Source: Treponema sp. UBA6852
Lineage (GTDB): Bacteria; Spirochaetota; Spirochaetia; Treponematales; Treponemataceae
DNA length: 24,077 nucleotides
Direction of reading: 5' to 3'
Assembly: GCA_002449305.1 (NCBI GenBank)
Contig: DKDI01000038.1
Span: 917-24,993 of the forward strand
Shown: in pieces, positions 7,992-15,322 of the stretch
How positions within the stretch are numbered: the stretch's first letter is position 1
Layout of the letters: every line of letters starts with the position of its first letter
Program-made: the position numbers and the translations under genes
Notes under the pieces: generated by a model
The model's database searches: none
What the model was told of the DNA's origin: nothing
Seen by the model: only the letters and a program-made list of their open reading frames with translations

Positions 7992-9068
7992 TTAAACCTC
8001 GCTGATTTCCTTTATGCGCGGAATAAGTTTTTTGGAAACATTTTCATACAGATTTTTGTCTTCAAAAAACTGAATTACAGGAGAAAGCAAATTTATTACA
8101 AGAATCAAAAAAACATAGCCTGCAGAAGAAGTTCCGCTTCCAATTATAAGAAAGCCAATAAGTCCTGCAAAAAAACCATAAAGAATTTTTCCCCACAAAG
8201 TCATTGGCAAAGTTCCGTACCATTGCAAAAGATAAAGCGTGCAAAACAAAGTTCCGCTTGTAAGAAGAGCAAGAAGAATGTCGCCTTGGAACGGAATTCC
8301 GCCTATAAAAAACGGAAGCAAAAATCTTACCAAAAATGAATAGACAAAAAGAAAAACAGCGGGAACAACGTAATCCACCATATCAAATGAAACCAATATA
8401 ATTGAAGAAACTAAAGTTATAAAGTTGAATCTAAAAGCCGGAATCACAGAACCATTGTCCCAGAACAAGCTCACATATCCATCTGGAATTGAAATTCCAA
8501 AAAACTTAAAAATATAGCTATTCAAAAAATCTGTGATAGAAGAATCCAGTTCAAGCAAAGGAACTGTTCCATTTTGAATCAGAGAAAGAGCCGCATTTCT
8601 TGCCTGAAGGTCTTGCGCAGAAACAGAGAACGGAGGAAACGCAGAAGGATTTAGAAAATACAAAGTGACAATGCAAAGCGCGACTAAATTAGCCCAAGAC
8701 GAAGCAAAGTTTCCGAACACAAATTTTCCAAGAAGCAAAGTAAAAAACACAACGGCAAAAACCGCATAGACTGGATAAACAGAAGGAATCAAAAGTCCTG
8801 CAATCAAGCCTTGTATAACAGAAATTCTCCAAGTATGTTTTTCAGTCCGCTTAGAAAAGTAAAAGGCAGCTTCCGCGCAAACCGACGCCAGCAAAGCAAA
8901 TAAAAGCACAACAAGAGAGGCAAAGCTTTTTGAAAGTGCCAGCATAGCGACTTGCACAAGAAGAAGCGCAATCATCACAAATGAAATTGTTCCAAGTGAA
9001 TAAGATGCGCTTGCAAACGGATTTAAAGTTATTTTTGAACAATGTTTTTTTAATTCTGTATTTGTCAT
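7992..9068 (-). CDS. rnfD: RnfD-like integral membrane subunit lacking the flavinylated Thr
   Basis: 358 residues with many membrane helices, near the normal RnfD/NqrB size. LNPFAS near the start, GLIAGLLIPSVYP, LLLGKFVFGN and the C-terminal GKILYGFFAGLIGFLI... INLLSPVI segment match RnfD. Several motifs are lost. GGLGxNPFNPA reads GNFASSWANLVA (119-130). The flavinylation site (D-x-x-SGATPLALL) aligns without gaps to DLQARNAALSLI, with Ala159 at the Thr. The MATDPVTSP loop reads LLQWYGTLP. The Shine-Dalgarno AAGGA overlaps the rnfC stop, so the two are translationally coupled. Covalent FMN is therefore not expected. Confidence 0.75.
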   Translation of the reverse strand: MTNTELKKHCSKITLNPFASASYSLGTISFVMIALLLVQVAMLALSKSFASLVVLLFALLASVCAEAAFYFSKRTEKHTWRISVIQGLIAGLLIPSVYPVYAVFAVVFFTLLLGKFVFGNFASSWANLVALCIVTLYFLNPSAFPPFSVSAQDLQARNAALSLIQNGTVPLLELDSSITDFLNSYIFKFFGISIPDGYVSLFWDNGSVIPAFRFNFITLVSSIILVSFDMVDYVVPAVFLFVYSFLVRFLLPFFIGGIPFQGDILLALLTSGTLFCTLYLLQWYGTLPMTLWGKILYGFFAGLIGFLIIGSGTSSAGYVFLILVINLLSPVIQFFEDKNLYENVSKKLIPRIKEISEV

Positions 9069-9077
9069 TTTTTTTCC

Positions 9078-10352
9078 TTATAGCAAAGCTATTGTCTGGC
9101 TTAAAGGCAGGCGCGAAGGACAAACGCTGTTGCAGACAGAGCAATGGGAGCAGAGCAAACTTGTAGCGCACAGTTCTTTTGGAAGATGATAGTTTTCTGC
9201 CAAATGCTTGTAAAGCAAATCAGGTGAAAGTCCTTCCGGGCAAACATTTCTGCATTTTCCGCATCTTATGCAGTTTTTTTCATCCTGAACACAAAGCTCC
9301 GTAGCCGGAACAAATTCCAAAGACTTTATAGATTTAGTAATTGGAATATCCAAAGTTGAAGCCGCCATTCCTGTAATCATTCCGTTTATAACAATCTTTG
9401 AAGGAGGAATTTTAAATCCGCCGCATTGCTCAACAAGGCTTTTTATGGAAGCTCCAATTCTCGCCTTGAACATTCCAACGGATTTCAAACAGCTTCCGTA
9501 CACATGAACATAGCGCTCAATAACAGGAATTCCTTTTACAACAGCTTCAAAAACTGAAAATGCAGTTTCAGGATCTAAGAAAAGGCACTTGCTGTTTACT
9601 TTTGAAAATTCTGAATTCTTGGAAGACTTGCGGATTGTTCTAATCAAATTCTGCATAAAACCGCAAGGATATTTTTCAGTTTCAGCATTTGCACATAAAA
9701 AAGGAATATTGCCAAAAAGCTCTGAAGAAATTTCAATATCAGATTTCTTAGGCAAAACAAAAACAATTCCTTTCGCGCTAAAAGCCTTGCAGCAAATCAA
9801 TGCTCCTTGAACAACTTCCAAAGTAAATTTATTTGCAATAAAACTGTCTGTAAACCGGCTTGGATCTTCGTCAAACATTCTTACAATTACAAATCGTTCT
9901 TTTACAAGATTTCCGCGGTTTATCTGGGTGCAAAGAGATTCAGTTTTTTTGCTGAATGTATTCACAACCCCCTTTACTTTAAATTCTTCAAGCAAAGTTT
10001 CTGCATTCAAAAAATTATAATCGGCAGAAGGAAGTTTTTTTCCAAGATACGAAAATGCGCCGTCTGTAGAAATTTCCGCCGCAGTTCCCAAAGTTCCATC
10101 AGGAAGCGTGCATCTAAAAATAGAAAGTATTTTTCCCGGAACAGAAGAATGAATATTAGCCCCGTCCGCAAAATTTTTTGGAGAAGCAATTATCTGTCCT
10201 TCTCTCACAATGTCGCCCGGCTGAAATCCGCAGGAATACTCCGCCTCGCTCGACTGCCTGAATGGAATTACAACTTTCCGAGGCAAAAAAGCTCTTACAG
10301 AATCCTGAAACATCGGATGTCCAGGCAAAACAAAATTATTCACAGTCTTCAT
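9078..10352 (-). CDS. rnfC: RnfC-like peripheral subunit, NADH/FMN site degenerate, two 4Fe-4S motifs kept
   Basis: 424 residues. Order: an N-terminal barrel-like domain (FQPGDIVREGQIIA 43-56, VPGKI 71-75), a degenerate Rossmann-type nucleotide domain (about 118-280), an SLBB-like stretch (ETAFSVFEAVVKGIPVIER, RIGASIKSLVEQCGG), then CIRCGKCRNVCP (Cys 361, 364, 367, 371) and CSHCSVCNSVCP (Cys 401, 404, 407, 411). In RnfC/NuoF-type proteins FMN and NADH bind at GIVGLGGAxFP and NGAECEPY. These positions read GVVNTFSKK (128-136) and RMFDEDPS (158-165). A cytoplasmic electron-transfer role through the two clusters is possible, but NADH oxidation is doubtful. It follows p464 after 63 bp; its Shine-Dalgarno is weak. 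Confidence 0.8.
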   Translation of the reverse strand: MKTVNNFVLPGHPMFQDSVRAFLPRKVVIPFRQSSEAEYSCGFQPGDIVREGQIIASPKNFADGANIHSSVPGKILSIFRCTLPDGTLGTAAEISTDGAFSYLGKKLPSADYNFLNAETLLEEFKVKGVVNTFSKKTESLCTQINRGNLVKERFVIVRMFDEDPSRFTDSFIANKFTLEVVQGALICCKAFSAKGIVFVLPKKSDIEISSELFGNIPFLCANAETEKYPCGFMQNLIRTIRKSSKNSEFSKVNSKCLFLDPETAFSVFEAVVKGIPVIERYVHVYGSCLKSVGMFKARIGASIKSLVEQCGGFKIPPSKIVINGMITGMAASTLDIPITKSIKSLEFVPATELCVQDEKNCIRCGKCRNVCPEGLSPDLLYKHLAENYHLPKELCATSLLCSHCSVCNSVCPSRLPLSQTIALL

Positions 10353-10415
10353 TTATCTTTTTTCCCAAAGCCGCCTGCAAAAAAATACAGACAGCAATCA
10401 TTTAAAAAAATCAGT

Positions 10416-11810
10416 TCACAAACTTCTGCGCCTGTTTGATTTTACTACATACAAAAGCAAAAGGAAAACCGGCACAAAAAGACATGACAAAATTAAACCC
10501 GCGCTGAATCCATCAGGCCGTCTGGAAATATTTTCCTTTGAGCTGTAAGCAACGCTTGTATTCTCTCCTTGTTTTATCATCAGTTTTTCAATCGCATTGT
10601 AGCCAAGAGATTCAACTTTTTTATCAATGCGGTTTTTAAAATCTGAATTGAATTTCATAACAATTGAATCCGCCTGAAAAATTCTGCCATCTTTTTCTTC
10701 AAACCGCGGAACAGAAACAACACTTCCCTCTTGCACTTTTTCAAAACCGGAATTTTTATTTAAGTTTTTATACGGAAACGACTCCACATTCCAAGCCCAG
10801 CAATAAAAATCCTTAAGCGAAGGAATTGAACTTTCTGATGAAGTTTCAACAGGAACAGGAAGCGAAACATTTTTTCCAGAAGCAAAACTGAAGTTGGAAG
10901 CGAAAATAAAACAAAAAAGCAAAACAAGCAATGGCGCAAGGCAAAGAAGCGTATGAAAAGCCGTCGCAGGATACATAAGCGGAAGCTGAGGAGCAGAAAA
11001 AATTTTTGCAACTTTAAAAGAATTTCTTGAATCCATAAATGACTCAAAAGTTCCCAAAAGAAAAAGAGATGAGCAAGAAGAAAGTCCGCATAAAATCATA
11101 AGAAAGCCTTCCTGCACTCCAGAAAGCAAAGAAATAAAAAATGAAACTGCAAGCGGAACTATAAAATACGGATTTTTCTTAAGCACGGAAAAAGCTTTTT
11201 TTCTTCCCCAAATCCTCTGAGATAAATAGCATGAAAGCATATACAAAACAGCAGCCGCCGCAATAGGATAAAACGGCTTGGAAAAAGACAAAAGCAAGCT
11301 AAAGCAAGCCGATAAAAAAAATGGAACTTTGTTTTTAGACAAATACAAAAAAGTAAAAAAAACTATAATGCAAACAACTGGAACTGCAAACGGATACTGC
11401 TGAATTCCGTCTATTCCAGCCTGAAGCCCGGTTTCACTCGAAAGATTTTCAAGAGCCTTTACAATCTGCTGACCTGAGCCATTCGGAATATAATAAAGCA
11501 AAAAAGATTTTGAGTAGTCAAAAAAATATCCAAGCCGGCTTGTCAAATACTCATTGTAAGAATCTGGAAGAACCGGGGTAAAATCTGAAACTAATGGAAT
11601 CTGCTGCCGGTCAAGACTTATTATATTCTGGCAGCCTGCATTTTCAAGGCATGAAAGAACCTTTTCTTCTGAAATAGATTTGTCAGCGTAAACAACTTTA
11701 TAGCTGTCCCAAATTCTAAAAACCGGAATGCTCCTAAAGGCAAAGAGAAAAATAAAAGCGGAACAAACCGCCGCAATGGAAAACGAAATTTTTACTTTGT
11801 TAGGCTTCAT
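10416..11810 (-). CDS. Unrecognised polytopic membrane protein in the rnf-like operon
   Basis: 464 residues, family not recognised. Predicted helices lie near 8-27, 141-158, 162-177, 179-197, 214-230, 233-253, 285-305 and 434-456. Two sizeable soluble regions, about 28-140 and 306-433, should be extracytoplasmic, since the Lys-rich N-terminus and the KSNRRRSL tail look cytoplasmic. The first soluble region has a helical SISEEKVLSCLENAGC stretch. The frame could begin at a TTG at 11846, inside divPAP. ATG 11810 is preferred: it follows the divPAP stop by 1 nt (TAA-A-ATG). Its place between divPAP and rnfC suggests a role with the membrane complex, for example in assembly, but no motif supports a specific function. 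Confidence 0.7.
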   Translation of the reverse strand: MKPNKVKISFSIAAVCSAFIFLFAFRSIPVFRIWDSYKVVYADKSISEEKVLSCLENAGCQNIISLDRQQIPLVSDFTPVLPDSYNEYLTSRLGYFFDYSKSFLLYYIPNGSGQQIVKALENLSSETGLQAGIDGIQQYPFAVPVVCIIVFFTFLYLSKNKVPFFLSACFSLLLSFSKPFYPIAAAAVLYMLSCYLSQRIWGRKKAFSVLKKNPYFIVPLAVSFFISLLSGVQEGFLMILCGLSSCSSLFLLGTFESFMDSRNSFKVAKIFSAPQLPLMYPATAFHTLLCLAPLLVLLFCFIFASNFSFASGKNVSLPVPVETSSESSIPSLKDFYCWAWNVESFPYKNLNKNSGFEKVQEGSVVSVPRFEEKDGRIFQADSIVMKFNSDFKNRIDKKVESLGYNAIEKLMIKQGENTSVAYSSKENISRRPDGFSAGLILSCLFVPVFLLLLYVVKSNRRRSL

Positions 11811-11811
11811 T

Positions 11812-12285
11812 TTAAACACTGAACGCAAGTCCGATAAAAAAGCCAAGCAGAGAACCGATAATAACTTCCGCCGGAGTATGCCCCTGGACTTCCTTTATTG
11901 GTTTTACTTCTTCAATTATATTTTTTGCAGCAAGAAGACGCCCTATTTTATTAAGCATTGCAGCCTGAAGCCCATTTGCACGGCGCACACCAACAGCATC
12001 GCGGATTGTAACCAAATAAAAACCAAGCGAAAGAATAAAAACATCGCTGTTAACACCGGAACGGAATCCAATTGTAGTGCAAAGCGTAGCTACAAGCGCA
12101 GAATGACTAGACGGCATACTTCCTGTACGCCACAAAAGGAGTTCAAACAATTCCTTTAAACTATGAACTTTTCCAGAGAAAAGCTTTATGAGAGTTTTTA
12201 CAAGTTGAGCAGACAGCCAGCTGAACAAGCACGCCAAGAAAGCAGGCTGAGAAAAAAACAAATGGAGCTGTTCCTTTAAATTCAT
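11812..12285 (-). CDS. DivPAP (DUF212) family membrane protein
   Basis: 157 residues, a divergent PAP2-phosphatase relative. Family motifs are TGSMPSSHSA (54-63), RDAVGVRRANGLQA (95-108) and GHTPAEV (135-141), with three to four membrane helices. PAP2-like enzymes remove phosphate from lipid-linked or small substrates; the DivPAP substrate is not established. It is the first gene of the nine-gene minus-strand run. Its ATG lies 7 nt after a perfect TATAAT with no Shine-Dalgarno, which suggests a leaderless mRNA. The next gene begins 1 nt after its stop. Confidence 0.88.
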   Translation of the reverse strand: MNLKEQLHLFFSQPAFLACLFSWLSAQLVKTLIKLFSGKVHSLKELFELLLWRTGSMPSSHSALVATLCTTIGFRSGVNSDVFILSLGFYLVTIRDAVGVRRANGLQAAMLNKIGRLLAAKNIIEEVKPIKEVQGHTPAEVIIGSLLGFFIGLAFSV

Positions 12286-12292
12286 GTGCAGA

Positions 12293-12321
12293 ATTATAGC
12301 ATATAAGCATAAATTATTCTA
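12293..12321 (-). promoter_or_regulatory. Leaderless promoter of the divPAP-rnf run
   Basis: On the minus strand TATAAT occupies 12298-12293, followed by 7 nt and the divPAP ATG at 12285. A weak -35, TAGAAT (12321-12316), is at a 17-bp distance. Transcription should start at or within one base of the ATG. The -10 box is inverted relative to that of the rluC-like gene: ATTATAG (12293-12299) and CTATAAT (12319-12325) form a 7-bp inverted pair. Confidence 0.6.
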
Positions 12322-12325
12322 TAAT
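12297..12325 (+). promoter_or_regulatory. Leaderless promoter of the rluC-like gene
   Basis: TATAAT (12320-12325) ends 6 nt before the ATG at 12332. The -35 at 17 bp is poor (TAGCAT, 12297-12302) and overlaps the -10 of the opposing promoter. There is no Shine-Dalgarno. Confidence 0.55.
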
Positions 12326-12331
12326 AGACAC

Positions 12332-13261
12332 ATGGAATTTATAGAATTTGAAGCAAAGGAGGATGATGAAGGAAGACGCCTAGACAAAGCTGTAAAACGC
12401 ATATTTGAATCTAAAGGAATTCAGCCCGAAAATATTTTCAAGCTTATAAGAAAAACATTGATAAAGATAAACAATGCAAAGTCAGTTCCAGAAGACAGAA
12501 TCAAAAGCGGAGATAAAATTTCCATAGCAGACTTTTTGTTAAACAGAAGCGCAACTATCAAAAATGCACAGCCAAAAATTCATGCCAATATTTCAGTTCA
12601 AACGGCATTCAAAAACGAGCACCTCTGGATAATAAATAAGCAAAGCGGAATTGAAGTTCAGCCTTCAAAAAATTCAAATTTCTGCCTCGCTGATTTCGTT
12701 GCGCATAACACAAAAACCTCTTCCCTTTCATTCAGGCCTGGACCGCTCCACAGAATTGACAAATTTACAACGGGACTTGTCGCATTTTCACAGAGCCTTC
12801 ATGGCGCAAAATGGTTTTCTGAAAACATAAAAAATCACAGCATAAAAAAAACTTACCTTGCAATAGTTGAAAATTTTCTTCCAGAAAATGAATTTACGAT
12901 TGACGATATGATTGCGGGAAAAAATGCCTGCACAAAAGTAAAAAAAATCGCGCAAGGAATTTTCTGCGGAAAAGAAATTTCGCTTGCAAAAATCCAGATA
13001 GAAACCGGAAGAAAACATCAGATTCGAATTCACTGCGCAAGCCAAGGTTTTCCACTTTTGGGAGACAAACCTTACGGAGGATCAAAAATTCCAAACGGAG
13101 AATTTTCTAGCTGCGAATTTTTTCTTCACGCCTTGAAACTGGAATTTCCAAAAGACAATCCGCTTTTGCTTCCAAGTGAAATTCAGGCAGAGCTTCCTCC
13201 TTTATTTAAAAAATTTATAGAAAATTTCTTGAAAATTCCTACTGCTGAATTTATAATTTAA
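12332..13261 (+). CDS. RluC/RluD-type 23S rRNA pseudouridine synthase
   Basis: 309 residues: an S4 RNA-binding domain (about 13-75) followed by an RluA-family catalytic domain. The catalytic Asp is D143 in HRIDKFTTGL (family HRLDxxTSG). Later signatures are KTYLAIVE, ETGRKHQIRIH and LGDKPYGG. It should isomerise specific uridines of 23S rRNA; which ones cannot be told, though the S4 domain favours the RluC/RluD group. The frame is open upstream to 12284, but ATG 12332 is chosen because of the leaderless promoter and the start of family similarity. A separate promoter for the next gene lies inside its last 33 bases. Confidence 0.9.
   Translation: MEFIEFEAKEDDEGRRLDKAVKRIFESKGIQPENIFKLIRKTLIKINNAKSVPEDRIKSGDKISIADFLLNRSATIKNAQPKIHANISVQTAFKNEHLWIINKQSGIEVQPSKNSNFCLADFVAHNTKTSSLSFRPGPLHRIDKFTTGLVAFSQSLHGAKWFSENIKNHSIKKTYLAIVENFLPENEFTIDDMIAGKNACTKVKKIAQGIFCGKEISLAKIQIETGRKHQIRIHCASQGFPLLGDKPYGGSKIPNGEFSSCEFFLHALKLEFPKDNPLLLPSEIQAELPPLFKKFIENFLKIPTAEFII
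13229..13257 (+). promoter_or_regulatory. Leaderless promoter inside the 3' end of the rluC-like gene
   Basis: TTGAAA (13229-13234), exactly 17 bp, perfect TATAAT (13252-13257), then 7 nt to the ATG at 13265. The boxes lie in the last codons of the rluC-like gene, whose stop is at 13259-13261. There is no Shine-Dalgarno before 13265. Confidence 0.62.
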
Positions 13262-13264
13262 TAT

Positions 13265-14128
13265 ATGAATTTTATTTCAAAAATGCTGCATACAGGTCTT
13301 ACAGTTTTCGCGCTGGTCGGTGAAAGCGGAACAGGAAAAAGTTTCCGCGCAAAGCTTCTTGCTCAAAAGTACGGAATCGAGGCAATTATTGACGACGGAC
13401 TTCTTATAAAGGACGATAAAATTCTTGCGGGAAAAACTGCCAAGCACGAAAAAACATACATGGGAGCTGTAAGAATCGCGCTTTTTGATGACAAGCAGCA
13501 CCGTGATGATGTTGCAAAAGCGCTTCAAAAAAACAAAATCAAAAAACTTCTCATAATCGGAACAAGCGAAAAAATGGCTGGAAAAATCGCTACAAGGCTT
13601 CAGATTCCGCTGCCATCAAAAATAATAAAAATCGAAGACATTGCGAACCGCGAGGAAATTGAAAAGGCAATCCGCTCAAGGCAAATCGAAGGCAAGCACG
13701 TAATTCCTGTTCCGGCTATTGAAGTAAAAAAAAGCTACTCGCAAATTTTCCATGACTCGCTCCGGGACATTGCAAATAAAAGCAAGCTGAAATTTTTAAA
13801 GAAAGAAACTTCTGTAATGGAAAAATCAATTGTAACTCCAGAGTTCAGCAAAAAAGGCAGAATTGAAATTTCAGAAGCCGCGCTTAGCCAGATGGCAATG
13901 CATTGCATAAATGAATTCTCGCAGGAAATCAGGATAAAAAAACTTTCAATAAAAACAGACAGCCGCGGATATAGGCTTATAATCACAATCGATGTTCCGT
14001 TCGGCCGCCAGCTCACAGGAGAAATTCACAGCCTTCAGCAGTACATAATCGAAAACATCGAAAAGTACACAGGAATTTTAATTGAAGAAGTCAGCATAAT
14101 AATAGACAAAATAACGGTAAACAAATAA
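13265..14128 (+). CDS. P-loop NTPase fused to an Asp23-like domain
   Basis: 287 residues. The N-terminal part has a clear Walker A, GESGTGKS (19-26), then IIDDGLLIKDDK and later LLIIGTSEKMAGKIATRL (95-112), so it should bind a nucleotide. After a linker, residues about 198-285 look like the Asp23/DUF322 domain: ISEAALSQMAMHCINEF, ITIDVPFGRQL, IQ-like SLQQYIIENIEKYTGI and EEVSIIID. Asp23-like proteins are mostly envelope-associated or stress-related; their function is poorly defined. I do not recognise this combined architecture as a named protein. The gene starts 3 nt after the rluC-like stop from its own leaderless promoter. Confidence 0.78.
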   Translation: MNFISKMLHTGLTVFALVGESGTGKSFRAKLLAQKYGIEAIIDDGLLIKDDKILAGKTAKHEKTYMGAVRIALFDDKQHRDDVAKALQKNKIKKLLIIGTSEKMAGKIATRLQIPLPSKIIKIEDIANREEIEKAIRSRQIEGKHVIPVPAIEVKKSYSQIFHDSLRDIANKSKLKFLKKETSVMEKSIVTPEFSKKGRIEISEAALSQMAMHCINEFSQEIRIKKLSIKTDSRGYRLIITIDVPFGRQLTGEIHSLQQYIIENIEKYTGILIEEVSIIIDKITVNK

Positions 14129-14162
14129 GCCACTTGCGTTTTGATGAATGATTTTCGGGTAA

Positions 14163-14191
14163 TTGACTTCAAAACATTTGAACATTAAAAT
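14163..14191 (+). promoter_or_regulatory. pcnB-like gene promoter, near-leaderless
   Basis: TTGACT (14163-14168), exactly 17 bp, TAAAAT (14186-14191), then 9 nt to GTG 14201. The transcription start should fall within 2-3 nt of the start codon. No Shine-Dalgarno is present. Confidence 0.6.
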
Positions 14192-14200
14192 AGTCGCACT

Positions 14201-15322
14201 GTGTTAGTTAGATATTCTACAGATGAAAAAGGAAATCCTGTAAAAAAAGCCGTTGTTTATACAAAAGACGAGCATTGCATAAAACGGGAATCAATAGATT
14301 CAGACGCTATTTTTATTATTGACTGCTTAAAGAAAAACGGTTTTGACTCTTATATTGTCGGAGGAGCTGTAAGAGATCTTATTGGGGGAAGAACGCCAAA
14401 GGATTTTGACATTGTAACAGACGCAACTCCAAGCCGCATAAAAAAAATCTTCAGGAATTCCCGCATTATCGGAAAAAGATTCAGGCTTGTGCATATTTTC
14501 TTTGGAACAAAAATTTTTGAAGTAAGCACATTCCGCTCAATTGTAGATGGTTCAATCGGAAATGCGTTCGGCTCTATGGACGAAGATGTGTTGCGCCGGG
14601 ATTTCACACTGAATGCACTGTACTACGATCCTCTAAAGCAGCAGGTTATTGACTATGTAGGCGGAGTTGAAGACATAAAAAAAGGAATTGTAAGACCTGT
14701 AATTCCAATCGACAGAATTTTTATAGAAGATCCCGTAAGAATGCTAAGAGCTGTAAAATACGGAGCAACAACAGGCTGCAAACTTCCTCACAAGCTAAAA
14801 AAGAAAATCAGAACCTCTGCCCCGCTTTTGTCGCCAGTTTCACCTTCAAGGCTCACAGAAGAGTTTTTAAAAATAATAAACGGCGGACATTCATTTGAAA
14901 TTATAAATGCGGCTTTGGAAACTGATTTGTATGAATATCTTCAGCCAGCTGCTTCAAATCTAATTCTTGAAAATAAAAAGTTCGCAAAGTCATATCTTGA
15001 AAATTTAAAAAAACTCGATGAGTTCGTAAAGCAAAATCATGACTCAAGGCTTGGCGAGCGGCTTTACTTTCTTTTGAAGGATTTTGTTGAGCAGCTCACT
15101 GACTGGAAGCTCGAAGCCCAAAGTGAATATTCAGCATCGGAAATTTACAAAAGAACCTGGGCAATCTGCAGAAACTTTGTGCTTCCTATAAATCCACAGA
15201 GAACAGAACTTGATTTTGCAGTGCGGAAACTTTTGCAGGACGCTGGAATTCAGGTAAAAACAAAACGCGCAAAAAGGACCAGAAGACTTCACATTCAGCA
15301 GGATGCAGAGCTAGAAAACTAG
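14201..15322 (+). CDS. PcnB/CCA-type tRNA nucleotidyltransferase or poly(A) polymerase
   Basis: 373 residues, class II nucleotidyltransferase. Motifs: GGAVRDLIGG (54-63), the metal-binding DFD (68-70) in KDFDIVTDATP, RRDFTLNAL (132-140), and EDPVRMLRAVKYG. The Arg/Lys-rich tail (KTKRAKRTRRLH) is more like poly(A) polymerase I than CCA enzyme. Sequence alone does not separate the two activities. The tRNAs in this window have no encoded CCA, so the cell needs a CCA-adding enzyme, and this is one candidate. A GTG start is inferred from promoter position. It ends convergently with the hydrolase gene; the two stop codons share the bases CTAG. Confidence 0.85.
   Translation: MLVRYSTDEKGNPVKKAVVYTKDEHCIKRESIDSDAIFIIDCLKKNGFDSYIVGGAVRDLIGGRTPKDFDIVTDATPSRIKKIFRNSRIIGKRFRLVHIFFGTKIFEVSTFRSIVDGSIGNAFGSMDEDVLRRDFTLNALYYDPLKQQVIDYVGGVEDIKKGIVRPVIPIDRIFIEDPVRMLRAVKYGATTGCKLPHKLKKKIRTSAPLLSPVSPSRLTEEFLKIINGGHSFEIINAALETDLYEYLQPAASNLILENKKFAKSYLENLKKLDEFVKQNHDSRLGERLYFLLKDFVEQLTDWKLEAQSEYSASEIYKRTWAICRNFVLPINPQRTELDFAVRKLLQDAGIQVKTKRAKRTRRLHIQQDAELEN

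Noticed and set aside
9807..10439. 210-codon plus-strand frame opposite rnfC
   Set aside because: Lys/Arg/Phe/Ser-rich antisense shadow that also spans the end of the neighbouring gene; no motif.
11811..11846. Longer start (TTG) of the 464-residue membrane protein
   Set aside because: It would overlap divPAP by 35 bp; ATG 11810 directly follows the divPAP stop.
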